From an uncultured Clostridia bacterium (lineage in GTDB: Bacteria; Bacillota; Clostridia; Lachnospirales; CAG-274): DNA of 64,000 bases. Shown here in pieces: positions 1 to 7,392 of the stretch (its first letter is position 1; each line of letters begins with the position of its first letter). The stretch covers positions 1 through 64,000 of the forward strand of contig CANQVZ010000003.1 of NCBI GenBank assembly GCA_947627425.1, written 5' to 3'. The notes below the pieces were generated by a model. It was not told the DNA's origin. It searched no databases and saw only the letters and a list, made by a program, of their open reading frames with translations. The position numbers and the translations under genes were made by a program.

Positions 1-74
1 ACCGGCTGTCATTGCTCACTGGAGCTTTAGACCCATAGCTTTGCGTCCTTGCCTTTCGACAAGTTTGCCCATAT
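1..74 (-). promoter_or_regulatory. c-di-GMP-I (GEMM) riboswitch, 3' end cut by window edge
   Basis: Read on the minus strand, the segment carries the GEMM-I core: GGGCAAAC, a GAAA-capped hairpin, then GGACGCAAAGC, GG-CTAAA, and finally GCAGCC-like 'gacagccggt' at the window edge. These are the conserved blocks of the c-di-GMP-I aptamer, including the GACGCAAAGC and CAGCCGG elements around the ligand site. The regulated gene lies to the left, outside the window, so neither its function nor the ON/OFF sense can be read here. Confidence is high for the family; the 3' closing strand is missing. Confidence 0.88.
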
Positions 75-191
75 ATTTAATTGTGCAACAATTAATATGG
101 CATCGAGATCAAAGATAAAGATGAAGGTTTGGGTGCCTAATCGCCAAAAAAAGCATCCAAAAAGCCAATCTCCCACCTTTAATCTAACTTT

Positions 192-220
192 ATTATAGCA
201 TAGTGATAAAGGTATTGCAA
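192..220 (-). promoter_or_regulatory. Promoter of the c-di-GMP riboswitch transcript
   Basis: On the minus strand TTGCAA and TATAAT are separated by exactly 17 bases. Transcription would start near 185 and run about 110 bases before the aptamer, so the RNA has an upstream segment of unknown role. Confidence 0.6.
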
Positions 221-282
221 CATCAATTTTATACAAATTTTAACTTTTTTGAAAGCACGAAATTATGGATTACATACAAAGA

Positions 283-355
283 CAAGGGACGGGGACTGTC
301 CCAAAAATGGTTGTTGTCTGTTCTCTGTTGCGGCTTTGGGGACAGCCCCGCACGC
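283..355. repeat. Dispersed GGGACTGTCCC-type palindromic repeat (family D, copy 1)
   Basis: The segment holds 'ggggactgtccc' and, inverted, 'ggggacagcccc'. Related units occur at 40066-40104 and 44228-44352. Short self-complementary blocks of this kind form hairpins in either direction. No coding content is seen. Confidence 0.6.
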
Positions 356-362
356 CGGCAAT

Positions 363-391
363 AAAAAAGCCCGCATAAAGCGAGCCTTTTC
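363..391 (-). terminator. Intrinsic terminator of the nucleoside phosphorylase gene
   Basis: On the minus strand AAGGCTCGC, a short TTTAT loop and GCGGGCTT form a stem followed by a T run, immediately after the stop codon of the phosphorylase gene. Confidence 0.65.
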
Positions 392-395
392 ATAA

Positions 396-1700
396 TTATT
401 TTATCACCTTATATATAAGCGGTTTTTTGTCGGGCTTTTGGTCGGATATCGTTATGCCGCTTTTTATTATCTGCTCCGCCTCGGCGCACATTTCACTGCT
501 TTCGGCGAATATCCTTGCCAATATTTCGCCCTTTGTCACTCTGTCGCCCGCTCTCTTTTTGAGCATTATGCCTGCGCCGTAGTCTATCGCGGCGTCTTTT
601 TTCTGTCTGCCGGCGCCCGTTGCCGCTGCTGCTCTGCCTATGCACAGGGCGTCTATTTCGGATATATAGCCGTCCCTTTCGGATATAACGGCGGATTTGC
701 ATATTCTCTGCGGGAAGAGCGAATAATTGTCTATCACTGCGGGATTGCCGCCCTGGAGCGATATAAGCTCGGCAAATTTATAAAGTCCCTTGCTGTTTTC
801 TATGCTGCGCTTAAGCATCTCTGCCGCCTCGTCGCTGTCCTTTGCTATTCCGCCCATGACGAGCATTTCGGAGCCTATGGCGATGGACACATCTCTGAGT
901 GCTCCGCTCTTGTTGCCCTTGAGCACCTCTATTGCCTCTATTACCTCAAGGCTGTTGCCTATGTTCATTCCGAGGGGTTCGTCCATGTTGGTTATGACGG
1001 CGCACATTTTCTTGCCCAAGCTCCTGCCAAGACTTATCATTTCATTGGCAAGCTCCTCTGCGGAGGCAAGGTCCTTCATGAATGCGCCCTTGCCGCACTT
1101 TATGTCAAGCACTATGCCGTCCGTGCCGCAGGCAAGCTTTTTGCTCATTATGCTGGAGGCTATGAGGGGCATACTGTCCACCGTGCCCGTCACATCTCTT
1201 ATGGCGTAGAGATATTTGTCGGCAGGCGCAAGCTCGTCGCTTTGGCTCATGATCACTATGCCGTGCTTTTTTGCCTGTTCTATGGCTTTTTCCTTTGAAA
1301 TATGTACATTGAAGCCGGGTATCGATTCCAGCTTGTCGAGCGTTCCGCCCGTGTGTCCCAGTCCTCTGCCCGACATCTTCATTATGGGCAGACCGAGAGA
1401 GGCGCAAAGGGGCGCAACTACGAGCGTGGTGGTGTCCGCCACTCCGCCCGTGCTGTGCTTGTCTGCCTTGAAGCCCTCTATCTCGTCAAGCTCCATTATG
1501 CTGCCGGAGTTTGTCATAGCCCTTGTGAGGTCTGCCGTTTCTCTTTTGTTGAGTGAATTTATGCACATAGCCATGAGCATTGCCGATATCTGATAGTCGG
1601 GCACAACTCCCTTGCACACGCTTTCTATAAAAAAATTTATCTCCTCGGCGCTCAGCTCCTTATTATCTCTCTTTTTTATTATCAAATCTATTATATTCAT
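396..1700 (-). CDS. pdp: Pyrimidine-nucleoside phosphorylase
   Basis: This cytosolic salvage enzyme splits thymidine, uridine or deoxyuridine with phosphate into base and (deoxy)ribose-1-phosphate. The 434-residue length is typical of the family. The N-terminal helical domain is followed by the phosphate-binding KHSTGG motif (about residue 80) and the family signature SGRGLGHTGGTLDKLES (about residue 114). The C-terminal alpha/beta domain ends with a GAGRQKKDA segment common in these enzymes. It is divergently placed from ispD and followed by its own terminator. Whether it prefers thymidine (DeoA) or all pyrimidine nucleosides (Pdp) cannot be read safely; the Pdp type is usual in Bacillota. 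No deo operon partners are in the window. Confidence 0.95.
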   Translation of the reverse strand: MNIIDLIIKKRDNKELSAEEINFFIESVCKGVVPDYQISAMLMAMCINSLNKRETADLTRAMTNSGSIMELDEIEGFKADKHSTGGVADTTTLVVAPLCASLGLPIMKMSGRGLGHTGGTLDKLESIPGFNVHISKEKAIEQAKKHGIVIMSQSDELAPADKYLYAIRDVTGTVDSMPLIASSIMSKKLACGTDGIVLDIKCGKGAFMKDLASAEELANEMISLGRSLGKKMCAVITNMDEPLGMNIGNSLEVIEAIEVLKGNKSGALRDVSIAIGSEMLVMGGIAKDSDEAAEMLKRSIENSKGLYKFAELISLQGGNPAVIDNYSLFPQRICKSAVISERDGYISEIDALCIGRAAAATGAGRQKKDAAIDYGAGIMLKKRAGDRVTKGEILARIFAESSEMCAEAEQIIKSGITISDQKPDKKPLIYKVIK

Positions 1701-1804
1701 TTTTTGGCCCCTTTCCCTAAAATTAACATTTTTCTCTATAATTATAGTATAATCTTGAAAAACAAAAAAATCAATGCTAAAATAAAAACAAGAGGTGATT
1801 TTTT

Positions 1805-2497
1805 ATGAAAGCTTGCGTGATAATAGTTGCGGCGGGAAAGGGCAGGAGAATGAACTCTGCCGTTGCCAAGCAATATATAGAGCTGAAGGGCAGAGAAATA
1901 CTCTCCTACACCGTTGAGACCTTCAACAAAAGCCGTTTTATAAACGAGATAGTGCTTGTGACGGGTGAGGCGGATGTTGAGAGCGTTAAAAACAACATAG
2001 TCAAAAAATACGGCTTTGACAAGGTAAAGGCTGTAGTTTCGGGCGGCAGCGAGAGGCAGTATTCCGTGAATAACGGTCTTAAGCTTGTGAGCGCGGACTG
2101 CGATGTTGTGCTCATACACGATGGCGTGCGGCCATTTGTCGCCGACAAATATATAGAAAGCCTCATAAACACCGCCTATGAGCACGGCGCCTGTGTTCTG
2201 GGCGTGCCCGTAAAGGACACCATAAAGGTGTGCGACAGCGAAAACACGATAGCTTCTACGCCCGAAAGGTCTTCGCTTTGGATAGCCCAGACGCCTCAGT
2301 GCTTCGGATACGAAATAATAAAAAAAGCCTATGACAAGGCTATGCAAGACGGTATATTGGGAACAGACGACAGTATGCTCGCGGAAAGAACGGGCATTAA
2401 AATAAAAATGGTGGAGGGGGATTACAACAACATAAAGATAACCACTCCCGAGGATCTCTATATAGGCGAGAGGATATTGGAGATGTACGGCAAATAA
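1805..2497 (+). CDS. ispD: 2-C-methyl-D-erythritol 4-phosphate cytidylyltransferase
   Basis: IspD transfers CMP from CTP to methylerythritol phosphate, the third step of the non-mevalonate isoprenoid pathway, in the cytosol. The 230-residue protein has the N-terminal nucleotide-binding loop AAGKGRRM (residues 10-17), the HDGVRPFV segment (about residue 105) that contacts the substrate, and the ITTPEDL motif near the C-terminus, all diagnostic of IspD. The start is preceded by an AGAGGTG ribosome-binding site. It stands alone between a divergent phosphorylase and a convergent flavoprotein gene. No ispF is adjacent, unlike in many bacteria. Confidence 0.95.
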   Translation: MKACVIIVAAGKGRRMNSAVAKQYIELKGREILSYTVETFNKSRFINEIVLVTGEADVESVKNNIVKKYGFDKVKAVVSGGSERQYSVNNGLKLVSADCDVVLIHDGVRPFVADKYIESLINTAYEHGACVLGVPVKDTIKVCDSENTIASTPERSSLWIAQTPQCFGYEIIKKAYDKAMQDGILGTDDSMLAERTGIKIKMVEGDYNNIKITTPEDLYIGERILEMYGK

Positions 2498-2504
2498 AGA
2501 ATAT

Positions 2505-2543
2505 AGTAAAGCGGAGCAAAGTTGTCATTTGCTCCGCCTTACT
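2505..2543. terminator. Bidirectional terminator between ispD and the flavoprotein gene
   Basis: GCGGAGCAAA and TTTGCTCCGC form a perfect 10-base-pair stem with a 7-base loop, flanked by agtaaa/cttact that extends it. It overlaps the 3' end of the convergent gene and could serve both. Confidence 0.6.
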
Positions 2544-3361
2544 ATGTCCGTGCCCGCCTTTGCGCCGTCGCATACAGCCTTTGACACCTGCATCAGACCG
2601 CCCGCGCAGTCGCCCACGGCATAAAGTCCGGGTATGCTTGTGAGCATATTTTCGTCCGTTTTGACATATCTGCCGTCCGTAAGCGCTCCCAGCTTTACGG
2701 CTATATCCGCCGCGCCCGCCGTGCCTATCGCCACAAATATACCGCTTATCTCCATGCCTTCTCCGTCCTCAAACACCACTCTTTCAACACCTTCGCCGCC
2801 CTCTATGGCTTTTATTTTTCTGCTGTCGCAGTTTTCATATTCGGGGGCATTTTTGCCGTTTGTAAGAAGTATCACCTCCGACGAGGTTTTTTTCAGAATA
2901 TGCGCCTCGTGCAGGGCATATTCGCCGTTTCCTATCACAGCAACTCTTTTTCCTCTGTAAAAAAATGCATCGCACACGGCGCAGTAGCTCACGCCTCTGC
3001 CCTCAAATTCCTTTAATCCCTTTATATCGGGCGCTTTTCGTGATACGCCGTTTGCAAGCACAAGCACATCCGCGCCAAGCTCGCCCCTGTCGGTCGAAAG
3101 CGTAAAGCACTCGTCATAGCCCGCTCCCGTGACCTCGGCGTCTATCACTTTGCCGCCGAGCCTTTTAAAGCCATCCAGTCCGTTTTTGTAAAGCTCCTCT
3201 CCGCTTATGCCCTCGGCAAAGCCGTAGTAATTGTCTATTTTTTCAGCCTTTAAAAGCGCGCTTTTGTTGTTTGTTATTATTGTGGTATCTATGCCTGCGC
3301 GCAGTGTGTAAAGTCCCGTTGAAACGCCTGCGGGACCTCCTCCGATTATCAGTACCTTCAT
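2525..3361 (-). CDS. Thioredoxin-reductase-like NAD(P)H/FAD oxidoreductase
   Basis: This is a class II pyridine-nucleotide disulfide oxidoreductase. The 278 residues show the N-terminal FAD loop GGGPAG (7-12), the redox-active CAVC pair (127-130) in the usual YCAVCD context, a second nucleotide-binding loop GNGEYA (144-149), and the C-terminal FAD motif YAVGDCAGG. It is about 25-30 residues shorter than classical TrxB, mostly in the substrate-facing region. The NADPH loop reads GNGEYA, where thioredoxin reductases usually have GGGDSA. The natural partner may therefore not be thioredoxin itself, and no thioredoxin gene is nearby. The start has GGGAGG upstream, overlapping the end of the DUF2334 gene with 4 bases between them, so the two are probably one operon. 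Confidence 0.85.
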   Translation of the reverse strand: MKVLIIGGGPAGVSTGLYTLRAGIDTTIITNNKSALLKAEKIDNYYGFAEGISGEELYKNGLDGFKRLGGKVIDAEVTGAGYDECFTLSTDRGELGADVLVLANGVSRKAPDIKGLKEFEGRGVSYCAVCDAFFYRGKRVAVIGNGEYALHEAHILKKTSSEVILLTNGKNAPEYENCDSRKIKAIEGGEGVERVVFEDGEGMEISGIFVAIGTAGAADIAVKLGALTDGRYVKTDENMLTSIPGLYAVGDCAGGLMQVSKAVCDGAKAGTDIVRRSK

Positions 3362-3365
3362 AATT

Positions 3366-4634
3366 TTACCTCCCGAATGTCGTAAATGCGTAGCCCATAT
3401 TTACAGCCTTGTCCGTTATTCTCGGCAAAGCGCCCTGAGCGGAATATGCCCAGAGCCTTTCGCCGTTTTCCGTCTTTATGCTCAGCATATCCTTGTCCAG
3501 CACGGGGTGGAAATAAAGGCTTAGGGTATAGCCGTTTTTGACGCAGTCCTCCATCTTTGCGTATACGGAATCATCCTCCGTGTTGTGTACATAGTCGGCG
3601 GGCGTGGGTATGTAAAACACTCTTTTGCCCGAACACTCCGTATATGTAATGCTGTTTTCAAGCCTCTTGTCGGGGTAGGACTGATATATGGCGTCAAAAT
3701 AATGCTCCGCCAATAAAAGCTGCGTATCGTCTGCGCCGTAGTGCGGAAACTCGAAAAATTCCGCCTTATATCCCAGCCTTTCACAGCATTGTCTTGCCAT
3801 TATCATGCGCCGCTGCTGTTCGTTTTGGTTAAATGGCGTGTCATTGCCCCATTCATAGCCTATACAGCTTTCCTCATTGCCGTATTGATGAGTATAGCCG
3901 TGCAGACCTATGTGTCCGCCGTGCTCCGTCATATAGTCCAGAACATATATGAAATAGGCGTTGTAAAGGCTCGTGTCGGTCGAAATATCGTTCCAATAAT
4001 TCTCCTTGGGGCAGGCGTACACGGGCACCCACGCTATATAGTATTCCTGCTTTCTTGCGTGCATATACTCCGCCATGTATCTCAGCCTTTCGAGCATATC
4101 CACAGTGTATTTGCCCTTACCCGAGGGACGCATACCGTCTGCCGTAATGTCCTCCAGCCTTATATAGGCGCTCTTGGGCGCGGAGGCATAGTAAAGGCTC
4201 TCCCTCGTGTTGAGGCATTTTTCTTTCATTATTGCGCCGGAGCCCTTGCTCAAATCGGGCTTGAAGCAATAGCCGAAGCTGTCCGTAAGGGTATATACGG
4301 ATATATAGGGCTTTCCGCCGTAGATAGTGAGCTTTGGCGCTCTGCCCCCTTCGGGCGAAAGGAATGTGGATCTGCCGTCTATGGTTATCTTGTATATTGT
4401 TCCCGTCTGCCTGACATCTCCGCCCATCAGCTCAACGCTCTCGTCAAGGGGAGCATAAAGCCTGCCGTTTATAAAAATGCTGTCACTGTTTTCGCCCTTG
4501 GGATAGGTCATGCTTACGCCTGCGATTTTTACAGAGGCGCTGTTTTCGGGCGGTGTGTAGGGCATATAGTCCGCCGCCTGTATATTTTGCGCTGTAATAA
4601 GCGCCAAAATCATTGCCAAAATTATTTTTTTCAT
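3366..4634 (-). CDS. Secreted DUF2334-type polysaccharide-deacetylase-like protein with stalk domain
   Basis: The 422-residue precursor begins with a signal peptide (KKIILAMILALITAQNIQA) and is presumably exported. Residues about 30-110 resemble the copper-amine-oxidase N-terminal-like (stalk) fold that is frequent in Clostridia secreted proteins: INGRLYAPLDES and a YKITIDGRSTF strand. The rest matches DUF2334, a branch of the NodB/polysaccharide deacetylase superfamily. It has LRYMAEYMHARKQEYYIAWVP and the HGGHIGLHGYTHQYG segment, whose histidines suit metal binding. The substrate is unknown. It is probably transcribed from its own promoter and followed by the flavoprotein gene. Confidence 0.8.
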   Translation of the reverse strand: MKKIILAMILALITAQNIQAADYMPYTPPENSASVKIAGVSMTYPKGENSDSIFINGRLYAPLDESVELMGGDVRQTGTIYKITIDGRSTFLSPEGGRAPKLTIYGGKPYISVYTLTDSFGYCFKPDLSKGSGAIMKEKCLNTRESLYYASAPKSAYIRLEDITADGMRPSGKGKYTVDMLERLRYMAEYMHARKQEYYIAWVPVYACPKENYWNDISTDTSLYNAYFIYVLDYMTEHGGHIGLHGYTHQYGNEESCIGYEWGNDTPFNQNEQQRRMIMARQCCERLGYKAEFFEFPHYGADDTQLLLAEHYFDAIYQSYPDKRLENSITYTECSGKRVFYIPTPADYVHNTEDDSVYAKMEDCVKNGYTLSLYFHPVLDKDMLSIKTENGERLWAYSAQGALPRITDKAVNMGYAFTTFGR

Positions 4635-4660
4635 ATTTTTCCCTCTTTTCTACATAGGCA

Positions 4661-4689
4661 ATTATACAACATAGTTGCTTTTTTTTCAA
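4661..4689 (-). promoter_or_regulatory. Promoter of the DUF2334-flavoprotein operon
   Basis: On the minus strand TTGAAA and TATAAT lie 17 bases apart, about 27 bases upstream of the DUF2334 start codon. Confidence 0.6.
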
Positions 4690-4740
4690 TAGGAGATGTT
4701 GTCGAAAAAAGAGGAGTGCCTCTTGACGCCCTTTTCAAAA

Positions 4741-4812
4741 TGTCGGGGCGAACCTGTGGTCGCATAGGCGAGCAGTTTTGCGAAGCAAAACGACCAGCCA
4801 TTGCACGCCCGT
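4741..4812. repeat. Dispersed repeat family B, copy 1
   Basis: The unit reads roughly GGGCGAAC-CTGTGGTCGCAT-GGCGAGCAGTTTTGCG, then AAGCAAAACGACCAGCCATTGCACGCCCG. Close copies lie at 18927-18995 and, inverted, at 32150-32218; shorter relatives lie at 42045-42135 and 44636-44726. The core GCAGTTTTGCG/GCAAAACG is self-complementary. No ORF in it looks real. Confidence 0.75.
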
Positions 4813-4892
4813 CTTTTTTAATAAATTTTATCTTTCTTTTTTAAAAAAATTTTTTATCTTTCTTTTTTTTCGCAAAAAAAAGAAACAAAAAA

Positions 4893-4922
4893 AGCGTGGG
4901 GTGCTTTCGAGGCACCCCACAC
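4893..4922 (-). terminator. GC-rich hairpin with T tract on the minus strand
   Basis: GTGGGGTGC, loop tttc/ga, GGCACCCCAC is a near-perfect stem. On the minus strand it is followed by a T-rich run, as in an intrinsic terminator. No minus-strand gene lies directly upstream, so it may simply be part of the repeat block. Confidence 0.4.
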
Positions 4923-4959
4923 CCCTTGACGACCTTTACGCCTCAAAGCTAACGGACTG

Positions 4960-5186
4960 CTTGAGCTCCGTTGCGTAAAGGGGCTGTTTGGTGCGAGCTA
5001 TCCGCAGCCTGCCCTAAAGGGCAGACAAGCGGCTCGCACGAGCAGACATCCGATATATATCCCCCCTCAGTCGCTTCGCGACAGCTCCCCCGAAAGGGGA
5101 GCCGAGAATTAGGGGTTGACCGTTACCTCTCGGCTCCACCTCTGGGGGAGCTGTCAACTCGTAGAGTTGACTGAGGGGGATATATT
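4960..5186. repeat. Palindromic repeat block including family A copy 1 (5061-5180)
   Basis: Family A is a roughly 120-base element bounded by ATATATCCCCC and GGGGGATATAT. It contains CTCAGTC-G-CTTCGCGAC-AGCTCCCC, then a central CGAGA...TCTCGG hairpin, then GGGGGAGCTGTCAACTC...GACTGAGG. It is built of nested inverted repeats. Just before it, GTGCGAGC...GCTCGCAC (4991-5040), with CTGCCCT/AGGGCAG inside, forms another large hairpin. Four more family A copies occur in the window. No gene is seen between 4690 and 5241. Confidence 0.8.
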
Positions 5187-5241
5187 TACAAAATTCTTTA
5201 CAGCTCCCCCACATTATTTTTCACAATTCCCACTAAAATAC

Positions 5242-5270
5242 TTGACATTGCAGCACATAAGTGTTACTAT
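5242..5270 (+). promoter_or_regulatory. Promoter of the iscR-iscS-iscU-mnmA operon
   Basis: TTGACA (5242-5247) and TACTAT (5265-5270) are separated by 17 bases. Transcription should start near 5277, inside the palindromic operator. Confidence 0.8.
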
Positions 5271-5277
5271 ATTAATG

Positions 5278-5306
5278 CCGAGTAAAATACTCGGAATAAT
5301 GAGTAT
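5278..5306 (+). promoter_or_regulatory. Probable Rrf2/IscR autoregulatory operator
   Basis: Two overlapping palindromes sit at the predicted start of transcription: CCGAGTA-aaa-TACTCGG (5278-5294) and ATACTC-N8-GAGTAT (5287-5306). They give three consecutive GAGTA/TACTC half-sites. The second spacing is that expected for a dimeric Rrf2 regulator. Because the regulator is the first gene downstream, autorepression is the simple reading. Confidence 0.7.
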
Positions 5307-5324
5307 AAAAAGAGGGTGAAAAGG

Positions 5325-5726
5325 GTGAAAATATCCACAAGAGGCAGATACGGGCTAAAGGCGATGGTGGATATAGCGGAAAACTGCTCCGAGGGCTGTG
5401 TTTCGCTCAAATCCATTGCGGAGCGCACCAACCTGAGCGAGAGCTATCTGGAGCAGCTCATAGCCTCTCTCAAAAAAGCCGGGCTTGTGAAAAGCACAAG
5501 GGGCGCCAACGGCGGATATACGCTTACAAAGCCGCCCGAGGACATAAGCGTGGGGGACATACTGAGAGTTGTGGAGGGTCCTCTTAAGCTTGTGGAATGC
5601 CTTTCGGACAAGGAAAGCTGCGGCATGGGCGACTGCTCGCTGTGCGCCACAAGAGATGTGTGGGCAAGGCTTAGCGAGAGCGTGAGCGAGGCAGCCGACA
5701 ACATAAGCCTTTCCGAGCTTATTTAA
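5325..5726 (+). CDS. iscR: Rrf2-family (IscR-like) transcriptional regulator
   Basis: A winged-helix regulator of Fe-S cluster assembly that senses cluster status and controls the downstream operon. The N-terminal helix-turn-helix ([16 protein letters not shown] through [19 protein letters not shown]) is characteristic of Rrf2. The wing carries [10 protein letters not shown]. The region [16 protein letters not shown] gives a C-x6-C-x4-C cluster suited to binding an Fe-S cluster, with a further Cys three residues on. The ORF track starts at 5316, but that GTG directly abuts the GAGGG ribosome-binding site. The in-frame GTG at 5325 has an 8-base spacing and gives the usual [10 protein letters not shown] start. 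Length is then 133 residues. Confidence 0.92.
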   Translation: MKISTRGRYGLKAMVDIAENCSEGCVSLKSIAERTNLSESYLEQLIASLKKAGLVKSTRGANGGYTLTKPPEDISVGDILRVVEGPLKLVECLSDKESCGMGDCSLCATRDVWARLSESVSEAADNISLSELI

Positions 5727-5746
5727 TATATAATAAAGGAGCGAAA

Positions 5747-6928
5747 ATGATGGAGTGTTATTTAGACAATGCGGCTACGACCGCCACGAGAGATGAGGTA
5801 ATAGAGGCGATGCTCCCCTATTTTAAGGAGAGCTACGGCAATCCCTCGAGCATATATAAAATTGCGCAGAAGAACAAAAACGCCGTGGAGCACGCAAGGG
5901 AGCAGGTGGCTTCAGCCATAGGCGCAAAGCCCAACGAGATATATTTCACGGCAGGCGGTTCGGAGGCTGACAACTGGGCTATAAAGGGTATAGCCGAGAG
6001 CTATGCCTCAAAGGGCAAACATATAATCACTACGAGCATAGAGCACCACGCAGTGCTCCATACCTGCGAATATCTCGAAACAAAGGGCTACGAGGTGACA
6101 TATCTCCCCGTTGACGAGTACGGCATGGTGTCGTTAGACGAGCTCAAAAAAGCCATAAGGGACGATACCATACTCATAACAATTATGTTTGCAAATAACG
6201 AGATAGGCACCATAGAGCCTATTGCGGAGATAGGCGCCATTGCGCATGAAAAGGGCATCATTTTCCACACGGACGCCGTTCAGGCTGCGGGTCATGTGGC
6301 TATAGATGTGGACGAAATGAATATAGATATGCTCTCCATGAGCGGTCACAAGTTCTACGGACCCAAGGGCATAGGCGCTCTTTACATCAGAAAGGGCATA
6401 AAGCTCAATCCGCTCATACACGGCGGAGCGCAGGAGAGAAGAAGGCGCGCGGGCACGGAGAATGTGCCGGGCATAGTCGGCATGGGTCTTGCGCTTGAGC
6501 TTGCTGTTAAGGAGCTTGACACCGAGGTGCCCAGGCTTACGGCGCTCAGGGATAAGCTCATAAGCTCCATACTCGAGACTGTGCCTTATTCAAGGCTCAA
6601 CGGTCATCCCGTAAAGAGGCTTCCGGGCAACGCCAATATTTCGTTTGAATTTATAGAGGGCGAGAGCATACTTCTTCTTCTGGACTACAAGGGAGTGTGC
6701 GCCTCGAGCGGAAGCGCCTGCACGAGCGGTTCTCTCGATCCGTCGCACGTGCTTCTTGCCATAGGTCTGCCCCACGAGAAGGCTCACGGCTCCGTAAGGC
6801 TCACCATGGGACACTACACCACAGAGGAGCAGATAGACTATGTCATAGCGGAGCTGCCGCCCATAGTAGAGAGATTGAGGCAGATGTCACCGCTTTATGA
6901 GGAATTTATAAAAAATAAAGGAGAATAG
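5747..6928 (+). CDS. iscS: Cysteine desulfurase
   Basis: A PLP enzyme that takes sulfur from cysteine as a persulfide for Fe-S cluster assembly on IscU and for tRNA thiolation by MnmA. It has 393 residues, normal for IscS/NifS. The PLP lysine is in [12 protein letters not shown] (K202). The catalytic persulfide Cys is in [11 protein letters not shown] (C325) on the flexible loop typical of group I desulfurases. [10 protein letters not shown] is the cofactor-binding segment. The start is preceded by AAAGGAG; either ATG of ATGATG could be used. It lies 20 bases after the regulator and 3 bases before iscU. Confidence 0.96.
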   Translation: MMECYLDNAATTATRDEVIEAMLPYFKESYGNPSSIYKIAQKNKNAVEHAREQVASAIGAKPNEIYFTAGGSEADNWAIKGIAESYASKGKHIITTSIEHHAVLHTCEYLETKGYEVTYLPVDEYGMVSLDELKKAIRDDTILITIMFANNEIGTIEPIAEIGAIAHEKGIIFHTDAVQAAGHVAIDVDEMNIDMLSMSGHKFYGPKGIGALYIRKGIKLNPLIHGGAQERRRRAGTENVPGIVGMGLALELAVKELDTEVPRLTALRDKLISSILETVPYSRLNGHPVKRLPGNANISFEFIEGESILLLLDYKGVCASSGSACTSGSLDPSHVLLAIGLPHEKAHGSVRLTMGHYTTEEQIDYVIAELPPIVERLRQMSPLYEEFIKNKGE

Positions 6929-6931
6929 GAT

Positions 6932-7375
6932 ATGCAGTACAGTGAAAAGGTAATGGACCATTTTATGAACCCAAGGAACGTAGGAGAGATAGAGGACGCC
7001 AGCGGTGTAGGCACCGTGGGCAACGCCAAGTGCGGAGATATAATGAAGGTATATCTCAAGATAGAGGACGGCGTTGTGCTTGACGCCAAGTTCAAGACCT
7101 TCGGCTGCGGAGCGGCAGTCGCTACCAGCTCCATGGCAACCGAGATGATAAAGGGCAAAACGATACAGGAGGCAATGGAGATAACCAACAAGGCAGTAAT
7201 GGAGGCTCTTGACGGACTTCCGCCCATAAAGGTGCATTGCTCCTGCCTTGCGGAGGAGGCTCTCCATGCCGCTTTATGGGACTATGCCGAGAAGAACGGC
7301 ATTGTTATAGAGGGACTCAAAAAGCCCGTAAACGACATAAGCGAGCACGAGGAGGTCCCCGAGGAGGACTATTGA
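6932..7375 (+). CDS. iscU: Fe-S cluster assembly scaffold IscU/NifU N-terminal type
   Basis: The 147-residue protein is the scaffold on which IscS sulfur and iron are built into clusters. The three cluster cysteines are present as NAKCGD (C34), FGCGAA (C59) and VHCSCL (C103), with the modulating aspartate D36 after the first. The C-terminal tail (about residues 115-147) is acidic and longer than in E. coli IscU, closer to the NifU-like form in Clostridia. It begins three bases after the iscS stop with a GGAGAATAGG site inside the end of iscS, so translation is probably coupled. Confidence 0.95.
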   Translation: MQYSEKVMDHFMNPRNVGEIEDASGVGTVGNAKCGDIMKVYLKIEDGVVLDAKFKTFGCGAAVATSSMATEMIKGKTIQEAMEITNKAVMEALDGLPPIKVHCSCLAEEALHAALWDYAEKNGIVIEGLKKPVNDISEHEEVPEEDY

Positions 7376-7392
7376 TAAAAGGAGTGGCACCG

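Noticed and set aside
27-236. 69-residue minus-strand ORF at the window start
   Set aside because: It runs through the riboswitch promoter and aptamer, and its sequence resembles no family; the RNA element explains the conservation better.
438-1298. 286-residue plus-strand ORF
   Set aside because: Shadow of the nucleoside phosphorylase gene, with no ribosome-binding site.
3741-4844. 367-residue plus-strand ORF
   Set aside because: Antisense shadow of the DUF2334 gene running into a family B repeat.
5061-5180. Insertion sequence
   Set aside because: Family A units carry no transposase ORF; they are recorded as repeats only.
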